NCBI GenBank assembly: GCA_022574595.1
Contig: JACZRS010000001.1
Span: forward strand, 372,001-436,000
Length of the DNA stretch: 64,000 nucleotides
Direction: 5' to 3'
Origin: Planctomycetota bacterium
GTDB lineage: Bacteria; Planctomycetota; Phycisphaerae; Phycisphaerales; SM1A02
Shown here one piece after another: positions 8,788-16,536 of this stretch. The translations under genes were made by a program, and so were the position numbers. Numbering within the stretch: the first letter of the stretch is position 1; every line of letters starts with the position of its first letter. The notes beneath the pieces are model-generated. The model saw nothing but the letters and a program-made list of their open reading frames with translations, did not search any database and was not told the DNA's origin.

Positions 8788-10149
8788 ATGAACAAGTTAT
8801 ACCATCATATAGGCTTGATGCAGAAACTGTCGCCAATGAAGACTGACACCTTGCAGCCATTTGACTTTGAAGAGCTATTCGACGAACTTTGGCCGATTTG
8901 CCGTAGCATTACGGGAAATGGTCTCAGGCAGTCGCTAGAGATCCTTAAACGCGTGGTTCCCATTGATGTTCGTGAATATGAGACGGGGCTACGGTGCTTC
9001 GATTGGGAAGTGCCGCTTGAATGGAATATCAAAGAAGCTTGGATAAAGACTAATGATGGCCGAGTGCTTGTTAATTTTGCAGATAATAATCTCCATGTCC
9101 TGAACTACAGCCTTCCAAAGAAAGGCATCGTTTCAAAGGAAGAATTATTTAAGCACTTACATTCCCGTGCAGATCTGCCAGACGCAATTCCCTACCGCAC
9201 ATGCTATTACGCACCTGAATGGGGATTTTGCGTTGAGCATGCGCGATTGACTGAATTCAAAGACGATAAGTATGAAGTCTTTATTGACTCCACTCTTAAA
9301 CCAGGCGCAATGACAATCGGTGAGATGCGGCTCCAAGGTGAGAGCAATGACGAGATCGTCTTTACGACTTACCTCTGTCATCCATCCATGGCTAATAACG
9401 AGCTAAGTGGCCCGCTTGTGCAGACGGAATTGTTCAAGCGATTGCAACAACGATTGCAAAGACGCTACAGCTACCGATTTGTGTATGCACCTGAGACTAT
9501 TGGTGACATCGTTTTTCTAAGCAGGAACAGTGACGAGCTTAAAGAGAATATGGTTGGCGGAGCTGTACTTACTATGCTCGGTAATGATAGTCCCATGATG
9601 TTCGAGCCATCAGGCAAGCAGGACAGTATCTTTGATCGGGCAGCACGAAATGTCTTGGAGCATAGGTATCCAGGCTCATCGATCGGCTCAAGAAATCCCA
9701 AGGGCCGCGCTGCACAGCGACAATACTGTTCGCCCGGATTGAAACTTCCTTTGTCTGTCTTGAGCCGAGCCCTCGGTGGCAGTTATCCAGAGTATCATAC
9801 ATCACTGGATACAAAATCCGTTATTCATGTGGATCGTCATAGGCAGGCAGTTGGGATTCTCGAAGATATCATTGATGTCATCGAGCATAACGAAAAGTTC
9901 ATCAACCAACGTCCCTTCGGCGAGCCGTTTATGAGCAAGTACGATTTGAGTACGAGAATTGGAGGTGAACGGATCAAACCACAGAATTTGTACTATAAGT
10001 ATCTCCTGCAGATGTCAGATGGAGACTCCGACTTGCTCGACATTGCAACCGAACTCAATATATGCATGCTCGACCTTCTCACAGCCGCTCAGGATCTCGT
10101 GGCAGCCGGACTTCTCTCCCCAGCTCAAACTACGTGCAAAACACTATGA
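8788..10149 (+). CDS. DUF4910 aminopeptidase-like protein with C-terminal winged helix
   Basis: About 453 residues from ATG 8788; the frame extends to a TTG at 8749, and ATG 8836 just before the conserved FDFEELFDELWPICRSITG segment is also possible. Layout follows the DUF2172/DUF4910 proteins of polysaccharide clusters: N-terminal domain, M28-like peptidase core with YLCHPSMANNELSG, PETIGDI and YPEYHTSLDT, and a C-terminal winged helix (DLLDIATELNICMLDLL). The core position where I expect SDERQYCSPG reads AAQRQYCSPG, so two acidic residues of the usual metal site seem lost. The role in such clusters is not established. Its stop overlaps the next start (ATGA). Confidence 0.75.
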   Translation: MNKLYHHIGLMQKLSPMKTDTLQPFDFEELFDELWPICRSITGNGLRQSLEILKRVVPIDVREYETGLRCFDWEVPLEWNIKEAWIKTNDGRVLVNFADNNLHVLNYSLPKKGIVSKEELFKHLHSRADLPDAIPYRTCYYAPEWGFCVEHARLTEFKDDKYEVFIDSTLKPGAMTIGEMRLQGESNDEIVFTTYLCHPSMANNELSGPLVQTELFKRLQQRLQRRYSYRFVYAPETIGDIVFLSRNSDELKENMVGGAVLTMLGNDSPMMFEPSGKQDSIFDRAARNVLEHRYPGSSIGSRNPKGRAAQRQYCSPGLKLPLSVLSRALGGSYPEYHTSLDTKSVIHVDRHRQAVGILEDIIDVIEHNEKFINQRPFGEPFMSKYDLSTRIGGERIKPQNLYYKYLLQMSDGDSDLLDIATELNICMLDLLTAAQDLVAAGLLSPAQTTCKTL

Positions 10150-11330
10150 CTACAATAGATATCACACTACCCCGTGTGCTTAGCGTTGACGAACAAGAAG
10201 AGCTCAGCAAACAGTTGTACTGGGTCACAGATACCATCCGCTTAATTGAAGGGCGCGAGAACAAACCAGTCATGTGCGTTACCTTCGATGGCGAACCTGC
10301 GACTGAATTTGCAGAGGAACTTACAACCAAAGCAGCACAACTGATCGCCTCATTCAACGTAATCCCTCAGAAGATTGTTTACGAGCGCAAATCAACTCGC
10401 GGAAATGGTTGCCAGACTTCGTATGCAGATCTGCAAGCAATTGGTGATATCAAGGTCTTAGGTCACGGGCTGCACAGCTATGGGGGAATAATTGGAAAAC
10501 TATTTCGCGCGCTAGGCGAGTTGTTTCTCAATGAAGCGCGCACGCTCGGCGCTGAAGAGTTTCAATTTCCAGCATTGATCCGTTGCGACACTCTCCTGAA
10601 GACCGGTTACGTTCACAGCTTTCCGCAGCATTGTCATTTTGTATCTCATCTTGACTGCTGCTCATCGAACTTACGAGCTTTTCGCTCGGAAATCGATAGC
10701 GACCCAGATTCCATCGACATTGAAATTAAAAAAAGACAAGTAGCACCAGAGTATGCACTAACCCCCAATGTCTGCTATCACTGCTACGAGCACTTTGCAG
10801 GCCAGCGAATTCCTGACAACAGCAGTATCCTCGTAACCGCGGCCCAGTCTTGCTTTAGGCATGAAGGGCGAGCCACCGAAGGCTTGCGTCGGCTCCGCGA
10901 ATTTACAATGCGCGAGATCATCTGTATCGGCGAAGAGGACAGTGTCCTGTCTCAGCGCGAGCAGTTGCTTACAATGATGAAGCAGCTAATGGACCGTCTC
11001 GATCTACAGGGTGTGATCAAGTCCGCAAGCGATCCGTTCTTCTGCGATGACTACGATGCCAAGCGTATGTTTCAGATGGGCTTTGAACTCAAACAAGAAA
11101 TGTGTGCGAGCATGCCTGGCGAGCCAAGCCTTGCAATCGCATCGCTTAACTATCACCAGGATTACTTTGGTCGTGCGTTTAACATCGTCGATCCTTCAGG
11201 TGAGCCGGCGCATAGTTGTTGTGTTGGATTTGGTATTGATCGATGGTGCGCAGCGATTCTTGCTCAGCATGGCATTAACCATCAAGCCTGGCCTGAGCCT
11301 TTACTACAATTGATAAGCCATACAACCTAA
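10146..11330 (+). CDS. Stand-alone class II aaRS-like amino acid:[carrier protein] ligase
   Basis: 394 residues from ATG 10146, overlapping the upstream stop as ATGA. Class II synthetase signatures are present: motif 2 at 237-257 (SCFRHEGRAT..RLREFTMREI) and motif 3 at 357-367 (SCCVGFGIDRW). There is no tRNA-binding arm or anticodon domain. This is the structure of the seryl-tRNA-synthetase-derived aa:CP ligases (Bradyrhizobium-type), which adenylate a small amino acid and load it on a carrier protein. Several Cys (163, 171, 172, 210, 213, 236, 358, 359) and His residues could supply the zinc site of that family. The acyl carrier protein at 12573, two genes on, is the obvious partner. Amino acid specificity cannot be read from sequence by eye. 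Confidence 0.75.
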   Translation: MTTIDITLPRVLSVDEQEELSKQLYWVTDTIRLIEGRENKPVMCVTFDGEPATEFAEELTTKAAQLIASFNVIPQKIVYERKSTRGNGCQTSYADLQAIGDIKVLGHGLHSYGGIIGKLFRALGELFLNEARTLGAEEFQFPALIRCDTLLKTGYVHSFPQHCHFVSHLDCCSSNLRAFRSEIDSDPDSIDIEIKKRQVAPEYALTPNVCYHCYEHFAGQRIPDNSSILVTAAQSCFRHEGRATEGLRRLREFTMREIICIGEEDSVLSQREQLLTMMKQLMDRLDLQGVIKSASDPFFCDDYDAKRMFQMGFELKQEMCASMPGEPSLAIASLNYHQDYFGRAFNIVDPSGEPAHSCCVGFGIDRWCAAILAQHGINHQAWPEPLLQLISHTT

Positions 11331-12586
11331 TGACGAATATCGAAAACACAAACATTACGCGCGACGACCTTCTCTCTGCATTTATAGAAGTTGGTGTTGA
11401 ACACGGCGATACTGTTTATGTCGCGTCCTCACTGATGGCGCTGGGGCTGATGGATGACCCGATTGGTGGTGTCCTTTGGGCGCTTCAAGAAGCGGTAGGG
11501 CCGCGAGGCACATTGGTGATGCCAGCTTTTAATTTTGACTTCTGCAACGGCCAACCGTTCGATCGCGAAAATTCCCCTGCACAGACTGGTACTCTGCCCG
11601 AAGCATTTCGTAAACTATCTGGGACTCAACGCACTTGGTCACCTCCATTTCACAGCATAACAGCACTCGGAGCAAACTCGGGCGAGATTGCCAACATCCG
11701 CGCTATGACATCATTCGGGTCCGACTCGGTCTTCGAGCATCTATACAAGATCGACGCAAAGCATCTACTGATAGGTTGCGGGTACCAACAGGGCGTACCA
11801 CATTTTCATTGGTTGGAAGAGCGTTTTGAGGTTCCCTACCGCTATTGGAAGCGTTTCGAAGGCGACGTGATTGTCGATGGCCAATCGTTTCGGCGGGCGT
11901 TCTTCCAATATGTTCGATCCAGGACTCATGCAGTGAGTGGCGATGCAGAGCAACTTGGACTGCAGTTTGAAATAGCGGGTCATGTGCGTGAGACAAAACG
12001 TGGATTGTGTCGTATTCGTCAATTCAGCTTGCGCGATTTTGCGGAGTTCATGGATCCACTATTTGCAAATGACCGGTGCGTTCTGCTGCCTAGAGAGCAA
12101 GCCAAAGCATTTGAGCCAATAAAGTCACCGGTAATTGGAATTCACCATATAGGAATCACTTCTCGTTACGCGGACAATATTCGCGAGTTGATCCGTGCGA
12201 TCCCGTTGCAAATGCGCTATGAAGGGATCGTGCACGAATTAGGCGTCAATGTACAGTACTTCGAGGGGCAGAACGTTCGGATCGAAATCGTGGACCCAAT
12301 AACCCATTCCAGCACTGTAAGCCGATATCAACAGCAGTATCCAGCTTGCCCGCTCCACCACATTGCGTTTGAAGTTGAGAATATGGACGATGCTATCGCA
12401 TATTTCCAAAGTAAAGGGTATTTCCTAATGAACGGTGATCAATATCCGGGGCCAGTCCCACATCAGGTCGCAGTCTTTCTCTCACCTGCAGTAACAGGTG
12501 GCTTACTCACCGAGCTAATTGCAACCAACGCAACCGACCTTACTGTTTACCATGACATTCCGATTCGAGGGCATGAGTTTGTATGA
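11330..12586 (+). CDS. AAC(3)-family N-acyltransferase fused to a VOC domain
   Basis: 418 residues; its ATG overlaps the upstream TAA by one base. Residues 11-250 are an AAC(3) (antibiotic N-acetyltransferase) domain: VYVASSLMALG, GTLVMPAFNFDF, PPFHSITALG (candidate catalytic His108) and VPHFHWLEE. Residues 268-400 are a glyoxalase/VOC domain of the methylmalonyl-CoA epimerase type with all four expected metal ligands: IHHIGI (His272 or 273), RIEIVD (Glu319), LHHIAFEV (His343 or 344) and LLTELI (Glu395). In sugar clusters AAC(3) homologues usually acylate amino groups; here the donor may be the carrier-bound aminoacyl group rather than acetyl-CoA. The VOC fusion is unusual and suggests a coupled epimerisation or metal-dependent step on the same intermediate. 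Confidence 0.8.
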   Translation: MTNIENTNITRDDLLSAFIEVGVEHGDTVYVASSLMALGLMDDPIGGVLWALQEAVGPRGTLVMPAFNFDFCNGQPFDRENSPAQTGTLPEAFRKLSGTQRTWSPPFHSITALGANSGEIANIRAMTSFGSDSVFEHLYKIDAKHLLIGCGYQQGVPHFHWLEERFEVPYRYWKRFEGDVIVDGQSFRRAFFQYVRSRTHAVSGDAEQLGLQFEIAGHVRETKRGLCRIRQFSLRDFAEFMDPLFANDRCVLLPREQAKAFEPIKSPVIGIHHIGITSRYADNIRELIRAIPLQMRYEGIVHELGVNVQYFEGQNVRIEIVDPITHSSTVSRYQQQYPACPLHHIAFEVENMDDAIAYFQSKGYFLMNGDQYPGPVPHQVAVFLSPAVTGGLLTELIATNATDLTVYHDIPIRGHEFV

Positions 12587-12839
12587 CACTGATTTACTGA
12601 ACAGCGTTAAGGATGTTCTCGCAAGAGAATGGAATCTGCCGCTAAGTGAGATACCAGACGATGCAGCGCTGAACCATCACCCATCATGGGATTCACTTGG
12701 TCACATTCGGGTAATGCTGGCACTTCAATCGGAATTGGAGGTTAAGCTCAACGAGAAAACGATTCAATCGCTCTCATCGGTCTCACGGATTGTCGAACAT
12801 CTGAAGGCCAACAAATCAATGGAAGTGCCAGCAAGCTAA
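12573..12839 (+). CDS. Acyl carrier protein
   Basis: 88 residues from ATG 12573, which overlaps the upstream gene by 14 bases; a longer in-frame Met at 12519 lies inside that gene and is unlikely. The 4'-phosphopantetheine site is Ser41 in SWDSLGHIRVML, the DSL motif with the following helix. Helices I-III are as expected for an ACP. It is probably the acceptor of the amino acid activated by the aaRS-like ligase at 10146. No fatty acid or polyketide enzymes are nearby, so a dedicated carrier is more likely than the housekeeping ACP. Its TAA overlaps the next ATG. Confidence 0.85.
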   Translation: MSLYDTDLLNSVKDVLAREWNLPLSEIPDDAALNHHPSWDSLGHIRVMLALQSELEVKLNEKTIQSLSSVSRIVEHLKANKSMEVPAS

Positions 12840-13447
12840 TGGTTAATCAAACGAGCAATCTTCAGCAATCGTTAGATGTTCGAACGCAGTGGGAAGAGAT
12901 CTATTCCGACCCGCAAACCGCGCACAAAAACAAGTACCCAACCGAGCTGGTCGTAAGTACAGTTTTCCGAAATTTCAAGACACGATCTGGCCTCAAGGCA
13001 CTCGATCTTGGTTGTGGTTGGGGCAATAATCTTCGGTTTCTGCGGGATGTAGGATTTGACGCCTATGGTATAGAGATCAGCCAGACCGCAGTCGAGTCCA
13101 TGCGGGACGAGTTTGGTGACAAAGTTGTCCAAGGTACGTTCCTGGATCTTCCTTATCCGGATGATCATTTTTCATTTATCCTTGATCGCAGTTCGATACA
13201 GCATAATCCGATCCACGACATCCCCGCAGCAATCCAAGAAGCGAGACGAGTACTAAAATCGGGATGTATTTTTTTCTCAATGATGGTGGCAACACATACC
13301 AACGCGTATAACGCAACCGTGCTGTCCGAGCCAGAAGTTCGCTCCTTGCTGTCTGGTTTCAGCGAATTCTCAATAGATTTCGAAACTCGATCGTCCAACG
13401 AAGGCTCGCGGATTCACACTGTTCACCTTATTACCGCGCGAAAATGA
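12839..13447 (+). CDS. Class I SAM-dependent methyltransferase
   Basis: 202 residues. Motif I is LDLGCGWGNNLRFL (about 55-68), the acidic end of strand 2 is YGIEIS, and the motif IV region is FSFILDRSSIQH followed by the ARRVLKSGG-like ARRVLKSG. Short, single-domain, no membrane segment. The start overlaps the ACP stop by one base (TAATG), so it is co-translated with the carrier-protein block and is probably the last step of that pathway. O-, N- or C-methylation cannot be distinguished. A stem-loop and tRNA-Cys follow. Confidence 0.8.
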   Translation: MVNQTSNLQQSLDVRTQWEEIYSDPQTAHKNKYPTELVVSTVFRNFKTRSGLKALDLGCGWGNNLRFLRDVGFDAYGIEISQTAVESMRDEFGDKVVQGTFLDLPYPDDHFSFILDRSSIQHNPIHDIPAAIQEARRVLKSGCIFFSMMVATHTNAYNATVLSEPEVRSLLSGFSEFSIDFETRSSNEGSRIHTVHLITARK

Positions 13448-13535
13448 ACGCCTAGCCCATGTAAGCACCGCATGGCTGGCGCAACTTTCATGACGTGCCA
13501 GGACACACGCCACCACCACAATCAGCCTTATTCAA

Positions 13536-13568
13536 ACAAAAACCCTGCCAACACTATTGCTGGCAGGG
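13536..13568 (-). terminator. Terminator of tRNA-Cys (possibly bidirectional)
   Basis: CCCTGCCA (13543-13550) pairs with TGGCAGGG (13561-13568). On the minus strand the stem is followed by TTTTTGTTTG, a good U-run just beyond the tRNA-Cys 3' end. On the plus strand only CGTTT follows, but it may also end the methyltransferase transcript. Confidence 0.75.
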
Positions 13569-13576
13569 CGTTTAAA

Positions 13577-13650
13577 AGGCCGAGATGGGATTCGAACCCA
13601 TGAATAACGGATTTGCAATCCGTCCCCTTAGACCACTTGGGTACTCGGCC
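13577..13650 (-). tRNA. tRNA-Cys (GCA)
   Basis: 74 nt cloverleaf on the minus strand. Acceptor GGCCGAG pairs with CTCGGCC and the discriminator is U, as usual for tRNA-Cys. The anticodon stem encloses TTGCAAA, giving GCA. T-arm GGTTCGAATCC. CCA is not encoded. The 3' end faces the island to its left; a decayed 3' copy is at 6720-6756. Confidence 0.95.
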
Positions 13651-13850
13651 TGTTTGGACGTGAATCATTGTCACAGGCAGCATAAAGGTCAAATATCACC
13701 CAATTATGGGTTATTTGAAGGTTATATCGACAGCAACTCAATTCTGCCAAGCAGCAGACTAACAGACATTACGTCTATGCAAAAGCAAAGTCTTGCGATT
13801 ATTAGAATCTTGGTAGTTGTTTTTAGAAGGATAAATAAAGTGCAGAATAC

Positions 13851-14906
13851 TTATTTACCATCAGCTAATGTGGTACGTTCATCTGCAATGGAAGTTGTAT
13901 TTGTTGCGGGATCTTGGGGTAGATATCGCATTAATAGTGCACCATGCAAGTCTACTGTGGGTGGTTTTCTACCTAATAGCCAAGCTACTGATTTGTCCTT
14001 TTCTACGCGATGAATCTGTATACGCAAGGGTTGTTTGGTATCAGGATCCAAGACTACCTGGATAGGAGAAGTTTCATCGGTTTGCTGACAAACATAAAAC
14101 TGTTGCCCTTTTTTGATGCCCCAAGCCCAACCGCCACTAACAGTGATTTTGCGTTGTGCAAGGATATTAAGGATTCGTGGCTCCCCCATGTGAGTTGGGA
14201 GCGATTCTACAATGCGCTGAATTGTTTTATCGATGGCATTACGACTTGCTTTACCCAAAGGAGTCGACCAGAACAAGTACGAGCCAAACTCAAGGTTGTT
14301 GTATATTTCCTTGATAGGTGTATCAGAAGAACCAGCTGTGCCCATGACATGGTCCGCAGCTACAACTCTACCTCGCCGGAGATCAAAGATATTAAAGTCG
14401 ATAGCAACGATTGCTTCGTTTCGTTTTTTAAAGAATCCCCATCGAGACACTTCGCTTGGAAGTTCAGAAGTATGGTGAAAGTCAGTTACTTTCCCCACAA
14501 TGATAAAATGAACATCGGGGTAGTCAGCTTGGAGTTTGGAAAGATTATCGCCTCGCCGCGACAGCGATCGTTTGAGGTCACCTAGGACAGTATTTGAAAT
14601 TCGAGAATCGATCCAAACCTCAAACTCCTCACGATTTAGCAGTGAACGTGAAAGAGCATCTCTCATTCCGGAGCCAATATTTTTCCACCTAATTGGTGAG
14701 TTTGCGGGACTTTCGAATCTGCCGACCGCTATGACGGTTCGCTCGTTTGCGGTCCATTGGGCTTGGTGCGTTGATGATGTTGATACAGGTGGCTTACTAA
14801 ATGCAAAAGGGTTGGACCACGAGAAATTAGAGCAACCCGATGAGAAAGCTGCGAAAAGCATTATGAGAAACAGGCTAAGAATTGGGCCACAGGTACGGTT
14901 CATCAC
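13851..14906 (-). CDS. CsgG/HfaB-like outer-membrane lipoprotein
   Basis: 351 residues. A lipoprotein signal peptide ends FSSGC with Cys25 as the lipidated residue. The following text, TVIAVGRFESP, DALSRSLLNREEFEVWI, HFIIVGKVTDF and AIDFNIFDLRRGRVV, follows the CsgG-type pattern of curli-secretion and related trans-envelope proteins. The C-terminal third, GGWAWGIKKGQQFYVCQQTDE, looks like an added beta domain. Probably periplasm-facing at the outer membrane; partner unknown because no curli-like subunit is adjacent. The start codon could be either of two successive ATGs. Confidence 0.6.
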   Translation of the reverse strand: MMNRTCGPILSLFLIMLFAAFSSGCSNFSWSNPFAFSKPPVSTSSTHQAQWTANERTVIAVGRFESPANSPIRWKNIGSGMRDALSRSLLNREEFEVWIDSRISNTVLGDLKRSLSRRGDNLSKLQADYPDVHFIIVGKVTDFHHTSELPSEVSRWGFFKKRNEAIVAIDFNIFDLRRGRVVAADHVMGTAGSSDTPIKEIYNNLEFGSYLFWSTPLGKASRNAIDKTIQRIVESLPTHMGEPRILNILAQRKITVSGGWAWGIKKGQQFYVCQQTDETSPIQVVLDPDTKQPLRIQIHRVEKDKSVAWLLGRKPPTVDLHGALLMRYLPQDPATNTTSIADERTTLADGK

Positions 14907-15038
14907 AAACCCATCGGCCTAGAACTTTACTGGGCTTGAAATCCCTATAGAGTCTGTCATTGTAACTAAGGCATGGCGAGAACAGGCAACAATGGCCGAT
15001 TTTCCTAAAATCGGAGCAATCAATAGGAGCAAACTGTA

Positions 15039-15965
15039 ATGCAACCCTTCCAAGGCAACATTTACCGAAATATTGGGCTTGTCATAGCAATCCTACTGAT
15101 GATTGCAGCAGAGCATAGTAGCCAACCTTCCCAACAGCCGCCGGCAAGTACTACCCCAAAGGTTAAGGCTGGAGAAAGATCCTCTACAGAACAACTGCCA
15201 CGCAGTCCACTACTTCGCGAAGGGAGTTTTTTGGTCGAGGTCAAGGGGATAATGGGGTTTAACGATAAATCAAAGTGGTGGCGGTTTACCATTGATAGCG
15301 AAGATCCAAAGCATCCATCTTATGAGCTTTCATTTCTGCCTTGTACATTGATGTCTGACATGCGGCAAATAACCCAAAGCATGTCCAACCAACAAGTGAA
15401 ATTCGAAACTACCGGACAAGTTTTCGTGTACCACGGACGAAACTTTTTTCTTCCATCACATGCCCCCCGTGTCGTTGAAGTGCAACAAAAAAGTAGTATG
15501 CCAGATAAGGAAGAAACTGCATCCGATGATGTTGACGAAACTGATGCTGCAAACGAAATAGAAAATTCTGATCAACAAGATGATAGCGCAGAAGCAATAC
15601 TTCGTGGCTTAGAGCAAGGCGTTGGTCCCGTAGTACGCAGCACTGGTGGGGAAGCTAAGGAACAAAAAGCTGAATTAAAATTAACTCCTGAAGGTACTCA
15701 AGTCATTAATCGCCGCGGAAGAATGCACCGGGGTGCGCATGGAACATGGTGGTTTACCTTTGATGCGGACGCGTCTGGCTTAAGTGATCCACCAATGGTG
15801 ATCTTGCCTTGCTTGTTATTAGAGCGAATGGAGCGATACGCAGCCAGATCAGGCGCTTATACAGCTATGCTGTTAAGTGGACGCGTGTATGAGTACGAAG
15901 AACGTAACTACATCTTGCCCACCATGTTTCAGATCCCGCGCGAACGAACCACATTAAACCCATGA
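15039..15965 (+). CDS. Exported protein with an internally duplicated domain
   Basis: 308 residues; AGGAG lies 10 bases before the ATG. Residues 8-25 form a hydrophobic, signal-like or anchoring segment. Two copies of one domain, about 65-150 and 225-305, share the pattern G..G(x)n-WW.FT.D, then LPC.L...M, then G.V..Y..RN..LP. An acidic linker (about 155-195, DKEETASDDVDETDAANE) joins them. I do not recognise the domain. It is divergent from the CsgG-like gene with a 130-bp spacer, so the two may share regulation and an envelope role. Confidence 0.55.
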   Translation: MQPFQGNIYRNIGLVIAILLMIAAEHSSQPSQQPPASTTPKVKAGERSSTEQLPRSPLLREGSFLVEVKGIMGFNDKSKWWRFTIDSEDPKHPSYELSFLPCTLMSDMRQITQSMSNQQVKFETTGQVFVYHGRNFFLPSHAPRVVEVQQKSSMPDKEETASDDVDETDAANEIENSDQQDDSAEAILRGLEQGVGPVVRSTGGEAKEQKAELKLTPEGTQVINRRGRMHRGAHGTWWFTFDADASGLSDPPMVILPCLLLERMERYAARSGAYTAMLLSGRVYEYEERNYILPTMFQIPRERTTLNP

Positions 15966-15995
15966 TATGTAGCGCAATCACCAAGCTGCGCACAA

Positions 15996-16475
15996 TTACG
16001 ATTCGATTGGAGTCACACTATTCATCTTTGGCGGATCTGTTGGAGTTCCGGTACTTGGGTTTGATTTAACTCCTCCAAGCGCTTCAACGACATCCATTCC
16101 TTCTATGACTTGTCCAAATCCGGTGTACTCCCCATCGAGATGTTGGCATTTTTCGCGTGTTAAACAGATGAAGAATTGACTTCCCGCGGAGTCCGGATCT
16201 TGTGATCGAGCCATTGAGAGTGTGCCGGGATGGTGTGGGCGATCGTTAAATTCAGCATTAACTTGCCAATCGGGTCCGCCTGTCCCATCACCTTTTGGGC
16301 ATCCGCCTTGTACCACAAAGCCTGGTAGAATGCGGTGGAATATGAGGTCGTTATAGAACCCTTCTTTGCCGAGCTTCAAAAAATTCTCAACGTGGTTTGG
16401 AGCGACATCGTCCCACAATTCAACAGTCATGTCTCCCATGGAGGTTGAGATAACAGCTTTTGGATAGTCAGCCAT
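15996..16475 (-). CDS. Cyclophilin-type peptidyl-prolyl isomerase, cytoplasmic
   Basis: 159 residues, a complete single-domain bacterial cyclophilin of PpiB size. Catalytic and substrate-groove motifs are visible: FHRILPGFVVQGG (with the active-site Arg), SMARSQDPDSAGSQFFI and the late GFGQVIEGMDVV. There is no signal peptide, so it acts in the cytoplasm on proline cis-trans isomerisation. The next gene on the same strand is a larger, exported cyclophilin 60 bp upstream, probably a duplicated pair. Confidence 0.9.
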   Translation of the reverse strand: MADYPKAVISTSMGDMTVELWDDVAPNHVENFLKLGKEGFYNDLIFHRILPGFVVQGGCPKGDGTGGPDWQVNAEFNDRPHHPGTLSMARSQDPDSAGSQFFICLTREKCQHLDGEYTGFGQVIEGMDVVEALGGVKSNPSTGTPTDPPKMNSVTPIES

Positions 16476-16536
16476 GGTTTAGTGTTCCGTAATTAGAGCG
16501 TATTTAATGTTATTAAGTATCATACACTTTGCTGGT

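Noticed and set aside
13585-14013. Plus-strand open frame beginning MGFEPMNNGFAIRPLR
   Set aside because: It is a translation of the tRNA-Cys complement, a common false gene.
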